64,000 bases of DNA, taken from positions 62,001-126,000 of the forward strand of contig NZ_JAOCAH010000005.1 in the NCBI RefSeq assembly GCF_029839275.1, written 5' to 3'. Under the pieces are notes generated by a model. That model did no database searches, was not told the DNA's origin, and saw nothing but the letters and a program-made list of their open reading frames with translations. Source of the stretch: Pseudomonas sp. GD03944 (GTDB taxonomy: Bacteria > Pseudomonadota > Gammaproteobacteria > Pseudomonadales > Pseudomonadaceae). Numbering within the stretch: the first letter of the stretch is position 1; every line of letters begins with the position of its first letter. Both the position numbers and the translations under genes were made by a program. Shown in pieces: positions 1-8,936 of this stretch.

Positions 1-318
1 GCGCCAGAACTGCCCGAGGGCGTCGGCATCATGCTGCATCAGCTCGGCAGCGCTGCGCCCTTCCCACTCACCGAAATGCAGCTCCTGCAGATCGGGCTCC
101 AGGCTCAGCGGCAGACCGTGCTGTTGAGCCAGTTCTTCGGCGAAGCGCGCACAGCGTTGCAGCGGCGAGCTGACCAGGCGATCCCAGGGCCCGCCTTCGA
201 CCGTCGCCGCGCGCAACTGCGCCCAGCCGGTTTCGGTCAGGGCGTCATCCAGGCTGCCGCGCAAGCCGCCGCCGAGCGCGGTCTCACCGTGACGCAGCAG
301 CTCCAGGTGCAGGATCAT
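1..318 (-). CDS. cobC: alpha-ribazole phosphatase (CobC, histidine phosphatase), partial
   Basis: The visible 106 codons encode the N-terminal half of a histidine-phosphatase-family protein. The catalytic motif LRHGE is at residues 8-12, and a conserved SSPLQRC stretch follows near residue 50, then LHFGEWEG. The family removes the 5'-phosphate from alpha-ribazole or adenosylcobalamin 5'-phosphate late in B12 assembly. The ATG overlaps the cobT stop in an ATGA, so translation is probably coupled. The C-terminus lies beyond the left edge. Cobalamin operons use the name cobC both for this phosphatase and for the decarboxylase at 3722. Confidence 0.88.
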   Translation of the reverse strand, partial: MILHLELLRHGETALGGGLRGSLDDALTETGWAQLRAATVEGGPWDRLVSSPLQRCARFAEELAQQHGLPLSLEPDLQELHFGEWEGRSAAELMQHDADALGQFWR

Positions 319-1373
319 GCCGGGCGCTCGGCGACGGCAGCTTCGGCGAAGGTCGCCATATCGTTGTGCAAGTGGCAAGCCAGCTGCAACAGCGGAACCG
401 CCAGGGCCGCCCCACTGCCCTCGCCCAGGCGCAGGCCCAGGGCCAGCAGCGGCTCGGCCTGCATCGCATCCAGCACCCGCTGGTGACCCGGCTCGGCACC
501 GGCATGGGCGAAGATCAGCCACTCCCGGCAAGCGGGGTTCAGGCGCACCGCGAGCAGCGCCGCGACGCTGCAGATAAAGCCATCGACCAGGGCCGGCAGG
601 CCGCGCTGGGCACAGGCCAGGTAGGCGCCGACCAGCGCCGCGACCTCGAAGCCGCCCAGGCGCACCAGGGCATCGATGGGCGCCTGGATATCGGGGCCGT
701 GCAGCGCCAGGGCCGCCTCGATCACCTCGCGCTTGTGGGCGACGCCCGCGCTGTCCAGCCCGGTGCCGGGGCCCACCAGGTCCACCACCGGGCAATCCAG
801 CAGGCAACAGGCCAGGGCCGTGGCCGAGGTGGTATTGCCGATGCCCATTTCGCCGCCGATGAACAGTTCGGTGCCAGCCTGTCGCGCACGCTGCACACTG
901 TCGCGGCCGGCTTCCAGGGCGATCAGCACCTGGGCCTGGGTCATTGCCGGGCCACGCCGGAAATTCTGGGTGCCCGCGCCGACATGCAGGTGGCGCACGC
1001 CCGGCAGCGCTTCCAGGGGCACGGCGGTGCCCAGGTCCACCACCTCCAGGGCCGCGTCCAGTTGCCGGGCCATGACGCTGATCGCCGCGCCGCCGGTGAC
1101 GAAGTTGCGCAGCATCTGCCCGGTCACTTCCTGCGGGTAGGCCGACACGCCCTCGGCCACCACCCCGTGGTCGCCGGCGAAGATGGCGATCCACAGCTGG
1201 GTCACGCTGGGGCGCTCGCGGCCCTGCAGCGCCGCCAGGTGCACCGCCAAGTGCTCCAGCTGGCCGAGCGAACCCGCCGGCTTGGTCAACTGCTGCTGAC
1301 GCGCCAGCGCCTTGCTGCGCGCCACGTGATCCAGCGGCTGGCAGGGTTCCTGCCACCATTGCAGATGTATCAT
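315..1373 (-). CDS. cobT: nicotinate-nucleotide--dimethylbenzimidazole phosphoribosyltransferase
   Basis: This 352-residue protein is full length for the family that makes alpha-ribazole 5'-phosphate from dimethylbenzimidazole and nicotinate mononucleotide, the step that prepares the lower ligand of B12. The N-terminus has the typical [11 protein letters not shown] segment. The C-terminal GEGSGAA motif carries Glu318, at the place of the family's catalytic base. The start overlaps the cobP stop (ATGA) and the stop overlaps the phosphatase start (ATGA). P. aeruginosa annotations call the same gene cobU. The product is cytoplasmic. Confidence 0.95.
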   Translation of the reverse strand: MIHLQWWQEPCQPLDHVARSKALARQQQLTKPAGSLGQLEHLAVHLAALQGRERPSVTQLWIAIFAGDHGVVAEGVSAYPQEVTGQMLRNFVTGGAAISVMARQLDAALEVVDLGTAVPLEALPGVRHLHVGAGTQNFRRGPAMTQAQVLIALEAGRDSVQRARQAGTELFIGGEMGIGNTTSATALACCLLDCPVVDLVGPGTGLDSAGVAHKREVIEAALALHGPDIQAPIDALVRLGGFEVAALVGAYLACAQRGLPALVDGFICSVAALLAVRLNPACREWLIFAHAGAEPGHQRVLDAMQAEPLLALGLRLGEGSGAALAVPLLQLACHLHNDMATFAEAAVAERPA

Positions 1374-1894
1374 GCTTCCCCCTTCAACAGCATCGGCAGC
1401 CCCGCCACCGTGAACACCACGCGCTGGCAGCGCTCGGCCACCGCCTGGTGCAACCAGCCGGCTTCATCGACATACCGGCGGGTCAGTTCGCCCATCGGCA
1501 CCACCCCCAGCCCGGTTTCATTGCTGACCAGGATGATGCGCCCCGGCAGGTCAGCCAGCACGGCCAACAATGCATCGCGCTCGGCCTGCAAGCGGGCGTC
1601 GTCCTCCAGCATCAGCAGGTTGGTCACCCACAGCGTCAGGCAATCGACCAGCAGGCAACGGTCCGCCACCGCGTGCTCGCGCAGCACCCGGGCCAACTCC
1701 AGCGGTTCTTCCACCAGGGCCCAGTGCGCCGGGCGGCGCTCGCGGTGCAGGCGAACGCGCGCGCTCATTTCGCCGTCCAGCGGCTGGCTGGTGGCGATGT
1801 AGGTCACCGCCAGCCCCGACTCGGCAGCCCGCCGCTCGGCCAGACGGCTCTTGCCGGAGCGGGCGCCGCCGAGAATCAATTCATGCATGTCCAT
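1370..1894 (-). CDS. cobP: adenosylcobinamide kinase / adenosylcobinamide-phosphate guanylyltransferase
   Basis: A 174-residue CobP/CobU bifunctional enzyme. It phosphorylates adenosylcobinamide and then transfers GMP to give adenosylcobinamide-GDP. The P-loop GGARSGKS is at residues 9-16. His50 in RLHRERRP is at the position expected for the guanylylated histidine, and [12 protein letters not shown] (about residue 83) is the typical Walker-B-like segment. It is the first gene after a 370-bp repeat-filled gap that separates it from cobQ, so the cobP-cobT-cobC part may have its own promoter or depend on read-through. Confidence 0.95.
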   Translation of the reverse strand: MDMHELILGGARSGKSRLAERRAAESGLAVTYIATSQPLDGEMSARVRLHRERRPAHWALVEEPLELARVLREHAVADRCLLVDCLTLWVTNLLMLEDDARLQAERDALLAVLADLPGRIILVSNETGLGVVPMGELTRRYVDEAGWLHQAVAERCQRVVFTVAGLPMLLKGEA

Positions 1895-1939
1895 CTCTCA
1901 GTCAATTGAGCAGGCGTCCGGCAACACAGGCCAAACACA

Positions 1940-1993
1940 CCGATCCACCGTGGCGATGCAACGGTGGATGTAAACAGCGGCATCCACCCTACG
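1940..1993. repeat. GGTGGAT-type palindromic repeat, copy 1
   Basis: Built from GATCCACCGT, a short spacer with ACGGTGGATGT, and CATCCACCCTACG. The same words recur at 2104-2177, 8810-8928, 24512-24590 and 24683-24756. It is an interspersed, non-coding, hairpin-forming family. Confidence 0.8.
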
Positions 1994-2009
1994 TATTCAA
2001 CGCCACCCC

Positions 2010-2083
2010 GTAGGAGCGGGCTTGCCCGCGAGCCCTTCTCCAGTTCGGCGACCGCCAAAGCTCGCGGCCAAGGCCGCTCCTAC
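2010..2083. repeat. REP pair (BIME), copy 1
   Basis: GTAGGAGCGGGCTTGCCCGC opens the element and GCGGCCAAGGCCGCTCCTAC closes it in inverted orientation, with a short variable centre. This is the well-known Pseudomonas REP palindrome arranged as a bacterial interspersed mosaic element. It is nearly identical to 2195-2268. Confidence 0.9.
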
Positions 2084-2103
2084 AGAACCACGTCGCCCAG
2101 CCT

Positions 2104-2177
2104 GTAGGGTGGATCACGCTTTACCGATCCACCGTGGCGATGCAACGGTGGATGTAAAAAGCGACATCCACCCTACG
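2104..2177. repeat. GGTGGAT-type palindromic repeat, copy 2
   Basis: Starts with GTAGGGTGGATCACGC and ends with ACATCCACCCTACG; both arms can pair. Together with the following REP pair it repeats the arrangement at 1940-2083, so the whole compound unit is duplicated in tandem. Confidence 0.8.
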
Positions 2178-2194
2178 AATCCAGCCGCCACCCC

Positions 2195-2268
2195 GTAGGA
2201 GCGGGCTTGCCCGCGAGCTCTTCTCCAGTTCGGCGACCGCTGAAGCTCGCGGCCAAGGCCGCTCCTAC
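2195..2268. repeat. REP pair (BIME), copy 2, overlapping the cobQ stop
   Basis: Same structure as the pair at 2010-2083. Its right-hand arm ends at 2268 and so includes the cobQ stop codon (TAG on the minus strand, 2265-2267). The repeat therefore reaches into the coding sequence. Confidence 0.88.
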
Positions 2269-3725
2269 AGAGTCAGGCCACACAAATGCTTGAGGGCCCG
2301 GGTATCCAGGTGCCGGTCGACCAGGTCGGCCAGGCGTTCGATGTCGCGTTCGCGCAGGGCATGGTAGTCCACGGTCTGGACATCGCGCAGGCCGGCCCAG
2401 CGCAGCAGCGCGCCGCACGCCTCGCCGGATTCGAACAGGCCGTGCAGGTAGGTGCCGAGCACCTGGCCGTCGGCACTCAGCGCGCCGTCGCGGCGGCCGT
2501 CGTCAAGGTGCACGGCGGCGTTGTCCAGCGCCGGGCCGCTGCTGACGCCGGCATGGATCTCGTAGCCGCTCACGGCCGCGCCTTCCAGGCTCAGCGTGCC
2601 CTGCACCTGGCGCAGTTGTTTTTCCCGCTCCAGCACCGTGTCGAAGGCCAGCAGGCCGAAGCCAGGGCTGTCGCCGGCGGCGCCTTCCAGGCCATGGGGG
2701 TCGGCGATGGTGTTGCCGAGCATCTGCAGGCCGCCACAGATACCCAGCAGCTTGCCGCCATAGCGCAGGTGCTTGTGGATCGCCGCTTCCCAGCCCTGGC
2801 TGCGCAGGAACGCCAGGTCGGCACGCACGCTCTTGGAGCCGGGCAGGATGATCAGGTCCGCCGGCGGAATCGCCTGGCCGGGACCGACGAAGGTCAGTTC
2901 CACCTGGGGATGCAGGCGCAGCGGGTCGAAGTCGGTGTGGTTGCTGATGCGCGGCAGCACCGGCACCACGACCCGGATCACTTCATCGGCCTTGGCCGCC
3001 TGGCGGGTGTCGATGGCGTCTTCGGCTTCGAGGTGAAAATCCATCAGGTACGGCAACACGCCAAGCACTGGCTTGCCGGTGCGCTGCTCCAGCCAGTCGA
3101 GGCCCGGCTGCAGGAGCGCGATATCGCCACGAAAACGGTTGATGACGAAGCCTTTGATCCGCGCCTGCTCCGACGGGCTGAGCAGTTCCAGGGTGCCGAC
3201 CAGGTGGGCGAACACGCCGCCCTTGTTGATGTCGGCGATCAGGATCACCGGGCAGTCCACCGCCTCGGCAAAGCCCATGTTGGCGATGTCGCCGGCGCGC
3301 AGGTTGATTTCCGCCGGGGAGCCGGCGCCCTCCACCATGACCACCGGGTAGGCCTCGCGCAGGCGCTGGTGGGAGGCCAGCACTGCTTGCATGGCGACCT
3401 TCTTGTAGTCGTGGTAGGCGACGGCATTGAGCGTGCACTGGGCGCGGCCGTGAATGATCACCTGGGCGCCGGTGTCGCTGTTGGGCTTGAGCAGCACCGG
3501 GTTCATGTCGGTGTGCGGCGCCAGGCCGGCCGCCTGGGCCTGCACCGCCTGGGCGCGGCCGATCTCGCCACCGTCGGCGGTCACCGCGCTGTTCAGCGCC
3601 ATGTTCTGCGGCTTGAACGGCACCACGCTGACGCCCTGGCGCTTGAGCCAGCGGCACAGCCCGGTCACCAGGGTGCTTTTGCCGGCGTCGGAGGTGGTGC
3701 CCTGCACCATCAGGGTGACGCTCAT
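2265..3725 (-). CDS. cobQ: cobyric acid synthase (CobQ)
   Basis: A 486-residue glutamine-dependent amidotransferase that amidates four side chains of adenosylcobyrinic acid a,c-diamide to give cobyric acid. The N-terminal synthetase domain has the P-loop-like TTSDAGKST (residues 10-18) and [10 protein letters not shown]. The C-terminal class I glutaminase-like domain carries the cysteine in [13 protein letters not shown] start at MSVTLM because its ATG overlaps the stop of the preceding decarboxylase gene in an ATGA; a longer open frame upstream runs back over that gene. The final codons and the TAG stop lie within a REP element. Confidence 0.95.
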   Translation of the reverse strand: MSVTLMVQGTTSDAGKSTLVTGLCRWLKRQGVSVVPFKPQNMALNSAVTADGGEIGRAQAVQAQAAGLAPHTDMNPVLLKPNSDTGAQVIIHGRAQCTLNAVAYHDYKKVAMQAVLASHQRLREAYPVVMVEGAGSPAEINLRAGDIANMGFAEAVDCPVILIADINKGGVFAHLVGTLELLSPSEQARIKGFVINRFRGDIALLQPGLDWLEQRTGKPVLGVLPYLMDFHLEAEDAIDTRQAAKADEVIRVVVPVLPRISNHTDFDPLRLHPQVELTFVGPGQAIPPADLIILPGSKSVRADLAFLRSQGWEAAIHKHLRYGGKLLGICGGLQMLGNTIADPHGLEGAAGDSPGFGLLAFDTVLEREKQLRQVQGTLSLEGAAVSGYEIHAGVSSGPALDNAAVHLDDGRRDGALSADGQVLGTYLHGLFESGEACGALLRWAGLRDVQTVDYHALRERDIERLADLVDRHLDTRALKHLCGLTL

Positions 3726-4714
3726 GCGTGCTCCTTGGCGAAGGCCTGCAGGGCCTGCTCCAGGCGCGACCAGCCGGCTTCGTCGGCGGGCAGGCCGAAA
3801 CGCACACTGGCCGGCGCGTCGAACAGGCGGATGAGGATGCCCTGGCTGGCAAGGAATTCGTGCAGCGCGGCGGCCTGTTCGCTGATCACCCACTGGAACA
3901 GCGCGCAGCCACCGGTAGGCGTCCAGCCCAGGGCGGTGAGCAGCGCGGCCAGGCGTTCGCCGTCGGCGTTCAGCCGTTCGCGTTGCGCCAGGTGCCCGGC
4001 GTGGTCCTGCAGCAGCACCTTGGCCACCGCGCGCGCCGGCCCGCTCACGGCCCAGGGGCCGAGCTGCTCTGCCACCTGATCGAGCAGGGCCTGCTGGGCG
4101 ATCATGAAGCCCAGGCGAATCCCGGCCATGCCGAAAAATTTGCCGAACGAACGCAGCACGATCAGCCCCGGCAGCTGGGTGAACGGTGCCATGCTCAGGT
4201 TCGGCGTGCAGTCGATGAAGGCTTCGTCCACCACCAGCCAGCCGCCCCGCTCCGCCAGGCGTGCGTGCCAGGCGAGCAACTGCCCTTCATCGATGCGCCG
4301 GCCGGTGGGGTTGTTGGGGTTGATCAGGAGCAGCACGTCCAAACGATCCAGGGCGCGGTGCACGCCTGCCTCGCTGATCGGCATCACCCGGTGGCCTTCG
4401 CGCTGCCAGGCGGCAGCGTGCTCGGCATAGGCCGGCGAGACGATGCCGATGGTGGCGCCGTGGCGCAGCCGCGGCAGGGCCTGGATCGCTGCCTGGGAAC
4501 CCGCCACCGGCAACAGGGCCGGTGCGTTGTAGTAGGCACGGGCGGCCTCTTCCAGGCCGTCGTTCAGCTCCGGCAGGCGGTGCCAGGCGTCAGGTTCGAT
4601 GGCCGGCAGCGGCCAGCCGTAGGGGGCGATACCGGTGGACAGGTCCAGCCAGTCGGCCAGGGGAATGCCGTGGCGCTGCGCCGCCGCCCGCAGGCGGCCA
4701 CCGTGTTCAAGCAC
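3722..4714 (-). CDS. cobC: L-threonine-O-3-phosphate decarboxylase (PLP enzyme)
   Basis: A 330-residue fold-type I PLP enzyme. It makes (R)-1-amino-2-propanol phosphate, the aminopropanol linker of the B12 nucleotide loop. Visible motifs are the N-terminal [25 protein letters not shown] in the middle, and [14 protein letters not shown] with the PLP-binding lysine. It overlaps cbiB by 8 bp upstream and cobQ by 4 bp (ATGA) downstream. Pseudomonas annotations call it cobC; in Salmonella naming it is cobD. Confidence 0.93.
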   Translation of the reverse strand: MLEHGGRLRAAAQRHGIPLADWLDLSTGIAPYGWPLPAIEPDAWHRLPELNDGLEEAARAYYNAPALLPVAGSQAAIQALPRLRHGATIGIVSPAYAEHAAAWQREGHRVMPISEAGVHRALDRLDVLLLINPNNPTGRRIDEGQLLAWHARLAERGGWLVVDEAFIDCTPNLSMAPFTQLPGLIVLRSFGKFFGMAGIRLGFMIAQQALLDQVAEQLGPWAVSGPARAVAKVLLQDHAGHLAQRERLNADGERLAALLTALGWTPTGGCALFQWVISEQAAALHEFLASQGILIRLFDAPASVRFGLPADEAGWSRLEQALQAFAKEHA

Positions 4715-5615
4715 GCAGCACCTCCAGGGCGATCATCAGCACCAGCCACAGCAGCACGCCGCCGTTGACCAGGTTCATGGCACGTTCGATATCCCGCGCC
4801 CGGGGCTGCGGTCCTTCGCCCAGGCTCGGGCGCTCATGCACCTCGCCGTGGTACTCCGCCGCGCCGCCCAGGCTGACGCCCAGGGCGCCGGCGCCAGCGG
4901 CCATCACCGGCCCGGCATTGGGGCTGTCCCATTGCGGGGCCTGGCGTCGCCAGCACACCAGCGCGCGCCACGGGCGGCCGAGCACGGCATAGGTCAGGGC
5001 CACCAGCCGCGCGGGGATGTAATTGAGCACGTCGTCGATCTTCGCCGCCGCCCAGCCGAAGCGTTCGAAGCGTTCGTTGCGGTAGCCCCACATGGCGTCC
5101 AGGGTGTTGCTCAGGCGATACAGCACCACGCCCGGCGCACCGGCCACGAGGAACCAGAACAGCGCGGCGAACACGGCGTCCGAGCCGTTCTCCAGCACCG
5201 ACTCGGTGCCGGCACGGGCCACGCCAGTGGCATCCAGCGCGGTGGTGTTGCGGCTGACCATGTAGCCGACCCGCCGGCGAGCCAGGGGCAAGTCGCCGAG
5301 GCGCAAGGCCTGGGCCACCGGCTGTGCGTGCTCGCCCAGGCTTTTCAGGCCCAGGGCCGCGTACAGGGCGAGGATTTCCACCGCCCAGCCGATACCCGGC
5401 AGCTGCACCAGCAGCGCCGCCAGCAACGTCAGTGGCAGCACCGCCAGGCACCAGGCGCTGACCCCGTGGCTGCGCCAGCCGCCCCCAGCCGGGTTGAAGC
5501 GTTGTTCGAGGCGCTCGGCCAACCGCCCGAAGGCCACCAACGGGTGCCAGCCCTTGGGCTCGCCCAGGGCGGCATCCAGCGCCACACCCGCCACGGCACT
5601 GACCACCAGGCTCAT
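4707..5615 (-). CDS. cobD: adenosylcobinamide-phosphate synthase (CbiB/CobD), inner-membrane
   Basis: A 302-residue polytopic membrane protein that attaches aminopropanol phosphate to adenosylcobyric acid. The N-terminal [21 protein letters not shown] is the family signature, with DxxxGEP followed by HPVxxxG. Several hydrophobic segments follow, including [20 protein letters not shown] and a C-terminal [13 protein letters not shown]. The pairing with the decarboxylase gene that supplies its substrate supports the call. It is separated from bluB by about 52 bases. Confidence 0.94.
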   Translation of the reverse strand: MSLVVSAVAGVALDAALGEPKGWHPLVAFGRLAERLEQRFNPAGGGWRSHGVSAWCLAVLPLTLLAALLVQLPGIGWAVEILALYAALGLKSLGEHAQPVAQALRLGDLPLARRRVGYMVSRNTTALDATGVARAGTESVLENGSDAVFAALFWFLVAGAPGVVLYRLSNTLDAMWGYRNERFERFGWAAAKIDDVLNYIPARLVALTYAVLGRPWRALVCWRRQAPQWDSPNAGPVMAAGAGALGVSLGGAAEYHGEVHERPSLGEGPQPRARDIERAMNLVNGGVLLWLVLMIALEVLRA

Positions 5616-5667
5616 GGCCGGGCCTCAGGGATGACGGCGGGTGGGCACGCGATTGGTTGCGGGTCGC

Positions 5668-6324
5668 TCATGGCGTCCGGGTTCCCCATTGGTCCTGAAA
5701 CAGCAATTCATTCAACGGCCGCACCTCGGCCCAGCCTTCCTGCGCCAGCATCGGCGCCTCGTAAAACGCCTCCACCGGGCCCAGGCACAGCACCGCCAGC
5801 GGCTTGCTGCCAGCGGGCATGCCCAGCAGATCGACCAGGGCCTGGGGCTCGAACAACGAGACCCAGCCCATGCCAAGGCCTTCGGCGCGGGCGGCCAGCC
5901 AGAGATTCTGAATGGCGCAGGCCAAGGACGCCATATCCATTTCCGGCAGGGTGCGTCGCCCGAAGACATGGGCCTCGCGCCCCTCCATCAGCCCCACCAC
6001 CAGCAGCTCCGCGCATTCGCGGATGCCCTGCACCTTGAGGCGCATGAATTCGTCGCTGCGCTCGCCCAGGGCTTCGGCAGTGCGCACGCGCTCCTCCTCC
6101 ACCAGTTCGTGGATCGCCTCGCGCAACGGCGCCTGGGTGATGCGGATGAAACGCCACGGCTGCATCAGGCCAACGCTGGGCGCCTGGTGCGCCGCTTCCA
6201 GCAGGCGCGCCAGCAGCTCCGGGGCCACGCTGCCACCAGCGAAATGGCGCATGTCGCGGCGCTCGGCAATAGCCCGGTAGACGGCGGCGCGCTCGGCTTC
6301 GCTGAAGGCGTGGGCGTCACTCAT
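5668..6324 (-). CDS. bluB: 5,6-dimethylbenzimidazole synthase (BluB)
   Basis: A 218-residue flavin destructase of the nitroreductase fold. It cleaves reduced FMN with oxygen to form dimethylbenzimidazole, the lower ligand used by CobT. RRDMRHF with Asp24 and APSVGLMQPWRF (from about residue 47) match BluB. The ATG overlaps the cobB stop (ATGA), which rules out the longer frame upstream. Its presence means the cell can make its own lower ligand when oxygen is available, in line with an aerobic cobalamin pathway. Confidence 0.94.
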   Translation of the reverse strand: MSDAHAFSEAERAAVYRAIAERRDMRHFAGGSVAPELLARLLEAAHQAPSVGLMQPWRFIRITQAPLREAIHELVEEERVRTAEALGERSDEFMRLKVQGIRECAELLVVGLMEGREAHVFGRRTLPEMDMASLACAIQNLWLAARAEGLGMGWVSLFEPQALVDLLGMPAGSKPLAVLCLGPVEAFYEAPMLAQEGWAEVRPLNELLFQDQWGTRTP

Positions 6325-7625
6325 GAATGGGCACTCGGCAGGAACAGCGCAGCCGTGACCTGCGGGTTGGATGGCATATAGAAGTGGATGTACGACGCGG
6401 TCAGGCGGCCGATGCGGTACACCGCCTCGGCGGTGCGCTTGTAGCTCGGGCACACGCCGCGGGCCAGCGGCTCCAAGGTGGATTCCAGAGCCGAATAATG
6501 GAAGGTATGGCCGCGCAGTTGCCCTTCCGGCAGCGCGACGTCCTGCAGCGCCAGGGCCTGCATGCGCGGCTGCATCACCGCCTCGCCGCTCACCAGGCCG
6601 AGCATGCGCCCGCTGTTGCCCTGCTTGTCGGTCAGCCGATCCAGCAGGTAGAGCATGCCGCCGCATTCGGCGTGGATCGGTTTGCCGGCGGCATGGTGAT
6701 CGCGGATCGCCTGGGCCATGGCCTGGTTTTCCTCCAGCCGCGCCAGGTGCAGCTCCGGGTAGCCGCCGGGCAGGTACAGGCTGTCTACCTCAGGCAGTTG
6801 CGTATCGCTCAACGGCGAGAAGAACACCAGCTCGGCGCCCAGGCTGCGAAGCAGGTCGAGGTTGGCCTGGTACAGAAAGGCGAAGGCGCTGTCGCGGGCC
6901 ACGCCGATGCGCACGCCCTCGAGCACCGAGGTTATGTCGCGCGGCGCTGGCGCGGCGAAGGTCACCGGCGGCGGCAGCTCGCCATCGGTGCTGACAGCCA
7001 GTGCATCGGCCGCCGCGTCCAGGCGGGCATCGAGGTCGAACAATTCATCGGCCTGCACCAGGCCCAGGTGGCGGCTCGGCAGCTCCACCGCAGTGCTGCG
7101 CGGCAAGGCGCCGAACCAGCGGATCGACGGCGGCAGCGCATCGCGCAGGATCTCGCCGTGGCGCGGGCTGCCGGTGCGGTTGCCGAACACCCCGGCGAAC
7201 GGCAGGTCCGGCTGGAAGGTCGCCAGGCCATGGGCCAGGGCGCCGAAGGTCTGGGCCATGGCCGAGCCATCGATCACTGCCATCACCGGCACGCCGAAGC
7301 GCTTCGCCAGGTCGGCAGCCGAGGGCGAGCCGTCGAACAGGCCCATGACCCCTTCGATCAGGATCAGGTCGGCGTCGCCCGCCGCTTCCCACAGCAGGCG
7401 ACGGCTCTCCTCCTCGCCCACCATCCACAAATCCAGCTGGTACACCGGCGCGCCGCTGACCCGGGAGAGGATCATCGGGTCGAGAAAGTCCGGCCCGCAC
7501 TTGAAGATGCGCACGCGCTTGCCCTGGCGCCGATGCAGGCGCGCCAGCGCGGCGGTGACGGTGGTCTTGCCCTGGCCGGAGGCCGGTGCGGCGATCAGCA
7601 TCGCCGGGCACTGTCTGTCCTGCAT
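6321..7625 (-). CDS. cobB: cobyrinic acid a,c-diamide synthase (CobB)
   Basis: A 434-residue glutamine amidotransferase acting on hydrogenobyrinic or cobyrinic acid side chains a and c. The P-loop is in AAPASGQGKTTVT (residues 12-24). FKCGPDFLDP and LILIEGVMGLFDG follow, and the C-terminal glutaminase cysteine is in HAECGGMLYLLD. The start ATG shares one base with the cobO stop (TGATG), which points to coupled translation. Confidence 0.95.
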   Translation of the reverse strand: MQDRQCPAMLIAAPASGQGKTTVTAALARLHRRQGKRVRIFKCGPDFLDPMILSRVSGAPVYQLDLWMVGEEESRRLLWEAAGDADLILIEGVMGLFDGSPSAADLAKRFGVPVMAVIDGSAMAQTFGALAHGLATFQPDLPFAGVFGNRTGSPRHGEILRDALPPSIRWFGALPRSTAVELPSRHLGLVQADELFDLDARLDAAADALAVSTDGELPPPVTFAAPAPRDITSVLEGVRIGVARDSAFAFLYQANLDLLRSLGAELVFFSPLSDTQLPEVDSLYLPGGYPELHLARLEENQAMAQAIRDHHAAGKPIHAECGGMLYLLDRLTDKQGNSGRMLGLVSGEAVMQPRMQALALQDVALPEGQLRGHTFHYSALESTLEPLARGVCPSYKRTAEAVYRIGRLTASYIHFYMPSNPQVTAALFLPSAHS

Positions 7626-8236
7626 CAGTACTCCACGCCCTTCTGCGCCTTCACCCCGGCCTTGAACGCGTGCTTGACCAGGCTCATCTCGGTCACCGTG
7701 TCGGCGGCCTCGATCATCCCTGGCAGCGCACCACGCCCGGTCACCACCACATGCTGCAGCATCGGCCGAGCCTCGATATCGGCGAGCACCTCGTCCAGTT
7801 CCAGGTAGCCGTGCTTGAGGGCGATGTTCAGTTCGTCCAGCACGATCAGGCCGATGGCCGGGTCGTTCAGCAGCGCGCGCGCCACGGCCCAGGCTTCGCG
7901 GGCCTTCTGGATGTCACGCTGGCGGTCCTGGGTCTCCCAGGTGAAGCCTTCGCCCATGACGTGGTAGCTGACCTCGTCGGGGAAACGGCGGAAGAAGGTT
8001 TCCTCGCCTGTGCTGGCCGCGCCCTTGATGAACTGCACCACCCCGACCTTGTAGCCGTGGCCCAGGGCCCGGGCCACCATGCCGAAGGCCGAGCTGCTCT
8101 TGCCCTTGCCGTTGCCGCTGTGCACCAGCAGCAGGCCGTATTCGTCCTGGGCCTGGGCAATTTTTTCGTCGATCAGGGCTTTCTTGCGCGCCATCCGCGC
8201 CTTGTGCCGTGCGTCGCGTTCGCTTGATTCAGTCAT
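7625..8236 (-). CDS. cobO: cob(I)yrinic acid a,c-diamide adenosyltransferase (CobO)
   Basis: A 203-residue CobA/CobO-type ATP:corrinoid adenosyltransferase that attaches the upper adenosyl ligand. The P-loop HSGNGKGKSSSAFG is near residue 38 and VLDELNIAL is the Walker-B-like strand. The start MTESSERDARHKARM is typical of the family. It is the first recognised gene after the cobalamin riboswitch. An upstream small frame ends in a TGA overlapping its ATG, so that start may be translationally coupled. Confidence 0.95.
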   Translation of the reverse strand: MTESSERDARHKARMARKKALIDEKIAQAQDEYGLLLVHSGNGKGKSSSAFGMVARALGHGYKVGVVQFIKGAASTGEETFFRRFPDEVSYHVMGEGFTWETQDRQRDIQKAREAWAVARALLNDPAIGLIVLDELNIALKHGYLELDEVLADIEARPMLQHVVVTGRGALPGMIEAADTVTEMSLVKHAFKAGVKAQKGVEY

Positions 8237-8397
8237 GCTTTCACCTCGACATGCCGGGAGCGCAACCGCCTGGGCGTGCGGGCACGGCAAAGCGCCCGCG
8301 ACCGGACGCACCGGTGGCGGCCCGCAGCCTGACCCTGAGAAAAGCACGCAACGCCGCGCAGCACGATCGCTGCAGGCGCCAGAACAGATGTCGTCAT
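8233..8397 (-). CDS. possible 54-residue leader ORF coupled to cobO
   Basis: An ATG at 8397 has a GGAG nine bases upstream and opens a 54-codon frame ending in a TGA that overlaps the cobO ATG (ATGA). The product begins MTTSVLAPAAIVLRG and ends in an arginine-rich tail (CRARTPRRLRSRH). I recognise no family; it does not look like CbtB, the small cobalt-uptake protein often found near such riboswitches. It could be a regulatory leader ORF in the riboswitch expression platform, or chance. Confidence 0.3.
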   Translation of the reverse strand: MTTSVLAPAAIVLRGVACFSQGQAAGRHRCVRSRALCRARTPRRLRSRHVEVKA

Positions 8398-8510
8398 CCC
8401 GTGTGGCTCCGTCGCTCTCACCCGTGCGACATAGACAGAGAAAGGCAGCGGGGACGGCAGCGCCGGGGCAACCCCGTGCGCCGGCAACGCCCTCCGCAAT
8501 GCCGTGGTAC

Positions 8511-8707
8511 AGCAGGCCGGTCTCCGGGCTCACGAGTGGCGCCTACGTACATAGGACCGCCGCCAGGCGCACCTTCCCATGCCGGGGCACAGTGGCGAAT
8601 AGCGCTGGTTCGACTCGTCTACCGTTGCGGGGGCAGCGTCGGAATGGCTGGCGCAGAGGCCAGGGCACCGACTTCCCAGTTTCACCCCGCGAGGGGGCAC
8701 CTGTTGC
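8511..8707 (-). promoter_or_regulatory. cobalamin riboswitch (AdoCbl aptamer) of the cob operon
   Basis: On the minus strand the leader shows the hallmarks of the cobalamin aptamer in order: GGTGCCCCC; GGGTGAAACTGGGAAGTCGG; GACGCTGCCCCCGCAACGGT; CGCCACTGTGC; CATGGGAAGG; and the B12 box GAGCCCGGAGACCGGCCTGC at 8511-8531. It lies about 275 bases before cobO. Bound adenosylcobalamin normally lowers expression downstream. I could not assign the expression platform; no U-tract terminator is obvious before cobO, so control may act on translation. Confidence 0.95.
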
Positions 8708-8936
8708 AAGGCGCGCAGGGTAGAGGTTTGCACGTCCGGGCGTCAACGACAGCGGGCCGCCAGCCCTGCTACCGGCTGTCGCGGCCGACCGCCGGCAACC
8801 GCCATGGCGGGTCGATGAAGCGTGACCCACCCTACGAAGCGATCGTAGGGTGGATGTCGCTCTTCACATCCACCATGAGATCACCACGCCTCCCCATGGT
8901 GGATCGGTGAAGCGGGATCCACCCTACGGGGTTTCG
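8708..8936. other. gap between riboswitch and oprJ, with repeats
   Basis: No gene is seen. The cob operon promoter should lie just upstream of 8707 on the minus strand, but I cannot place it confidently. The left half is GC-rich unique sequence and the right half is GGTGGAT-type repeat. Confidence 0.6.
8810..8928. repeat. GGTGGAT-type palindromic repeats, double copy
   Basis: Two adjacent copies: GAAGCGTGACCCACCCTACG, then CGTAGGGTGGATGTCGC through ATCCACCATG, then TGGTGGATCGGTGAAGCG to ATCCACCCTACG. They sit directly after the oprJ stop and can form hairpins that may end or protect the efflux operon transcript. Confidence 0.8.

Larger units (their letters stand above)
1895..2264. other. repeat-filled gap inside the cob operon
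   Basis: No gene is visible. The gap between cobQ and cobP is almost entirely two copies of a compound repeat: a GGTGGAT/ATCCACC palindrome followed by a REP pair. No clear sigma-70 promoter for cobP and no U-tract terminator is evident. The palindromes could form strong hairpins in the operon mRNA, affecting stability or read-through. That effect is an inference. Confidence 0.8.

Noticed and set aside
2265..3893. A longer cobQ start giving 542 residues.
   Set aside because: The extra N-terminal part reads over the decarboxylase gene and has no family match; the ATGA overlap at 3722-3725 marks the start.
2286..4079. A 597-codon plus-strand frame over cobQ.
   Set aside because: It is antisense to cobQ, of low-complexity composition, and the cobQ motifs are complete on the other strand.
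8233..8397. Possible cbtB (cobalt transporter subunit) after the riboswitch.
   Set aside because: The product lacks the single helix and the His-rich tail expected of CbtB, and no cbtA follows. It is kept only as an unnamed leader ORF.
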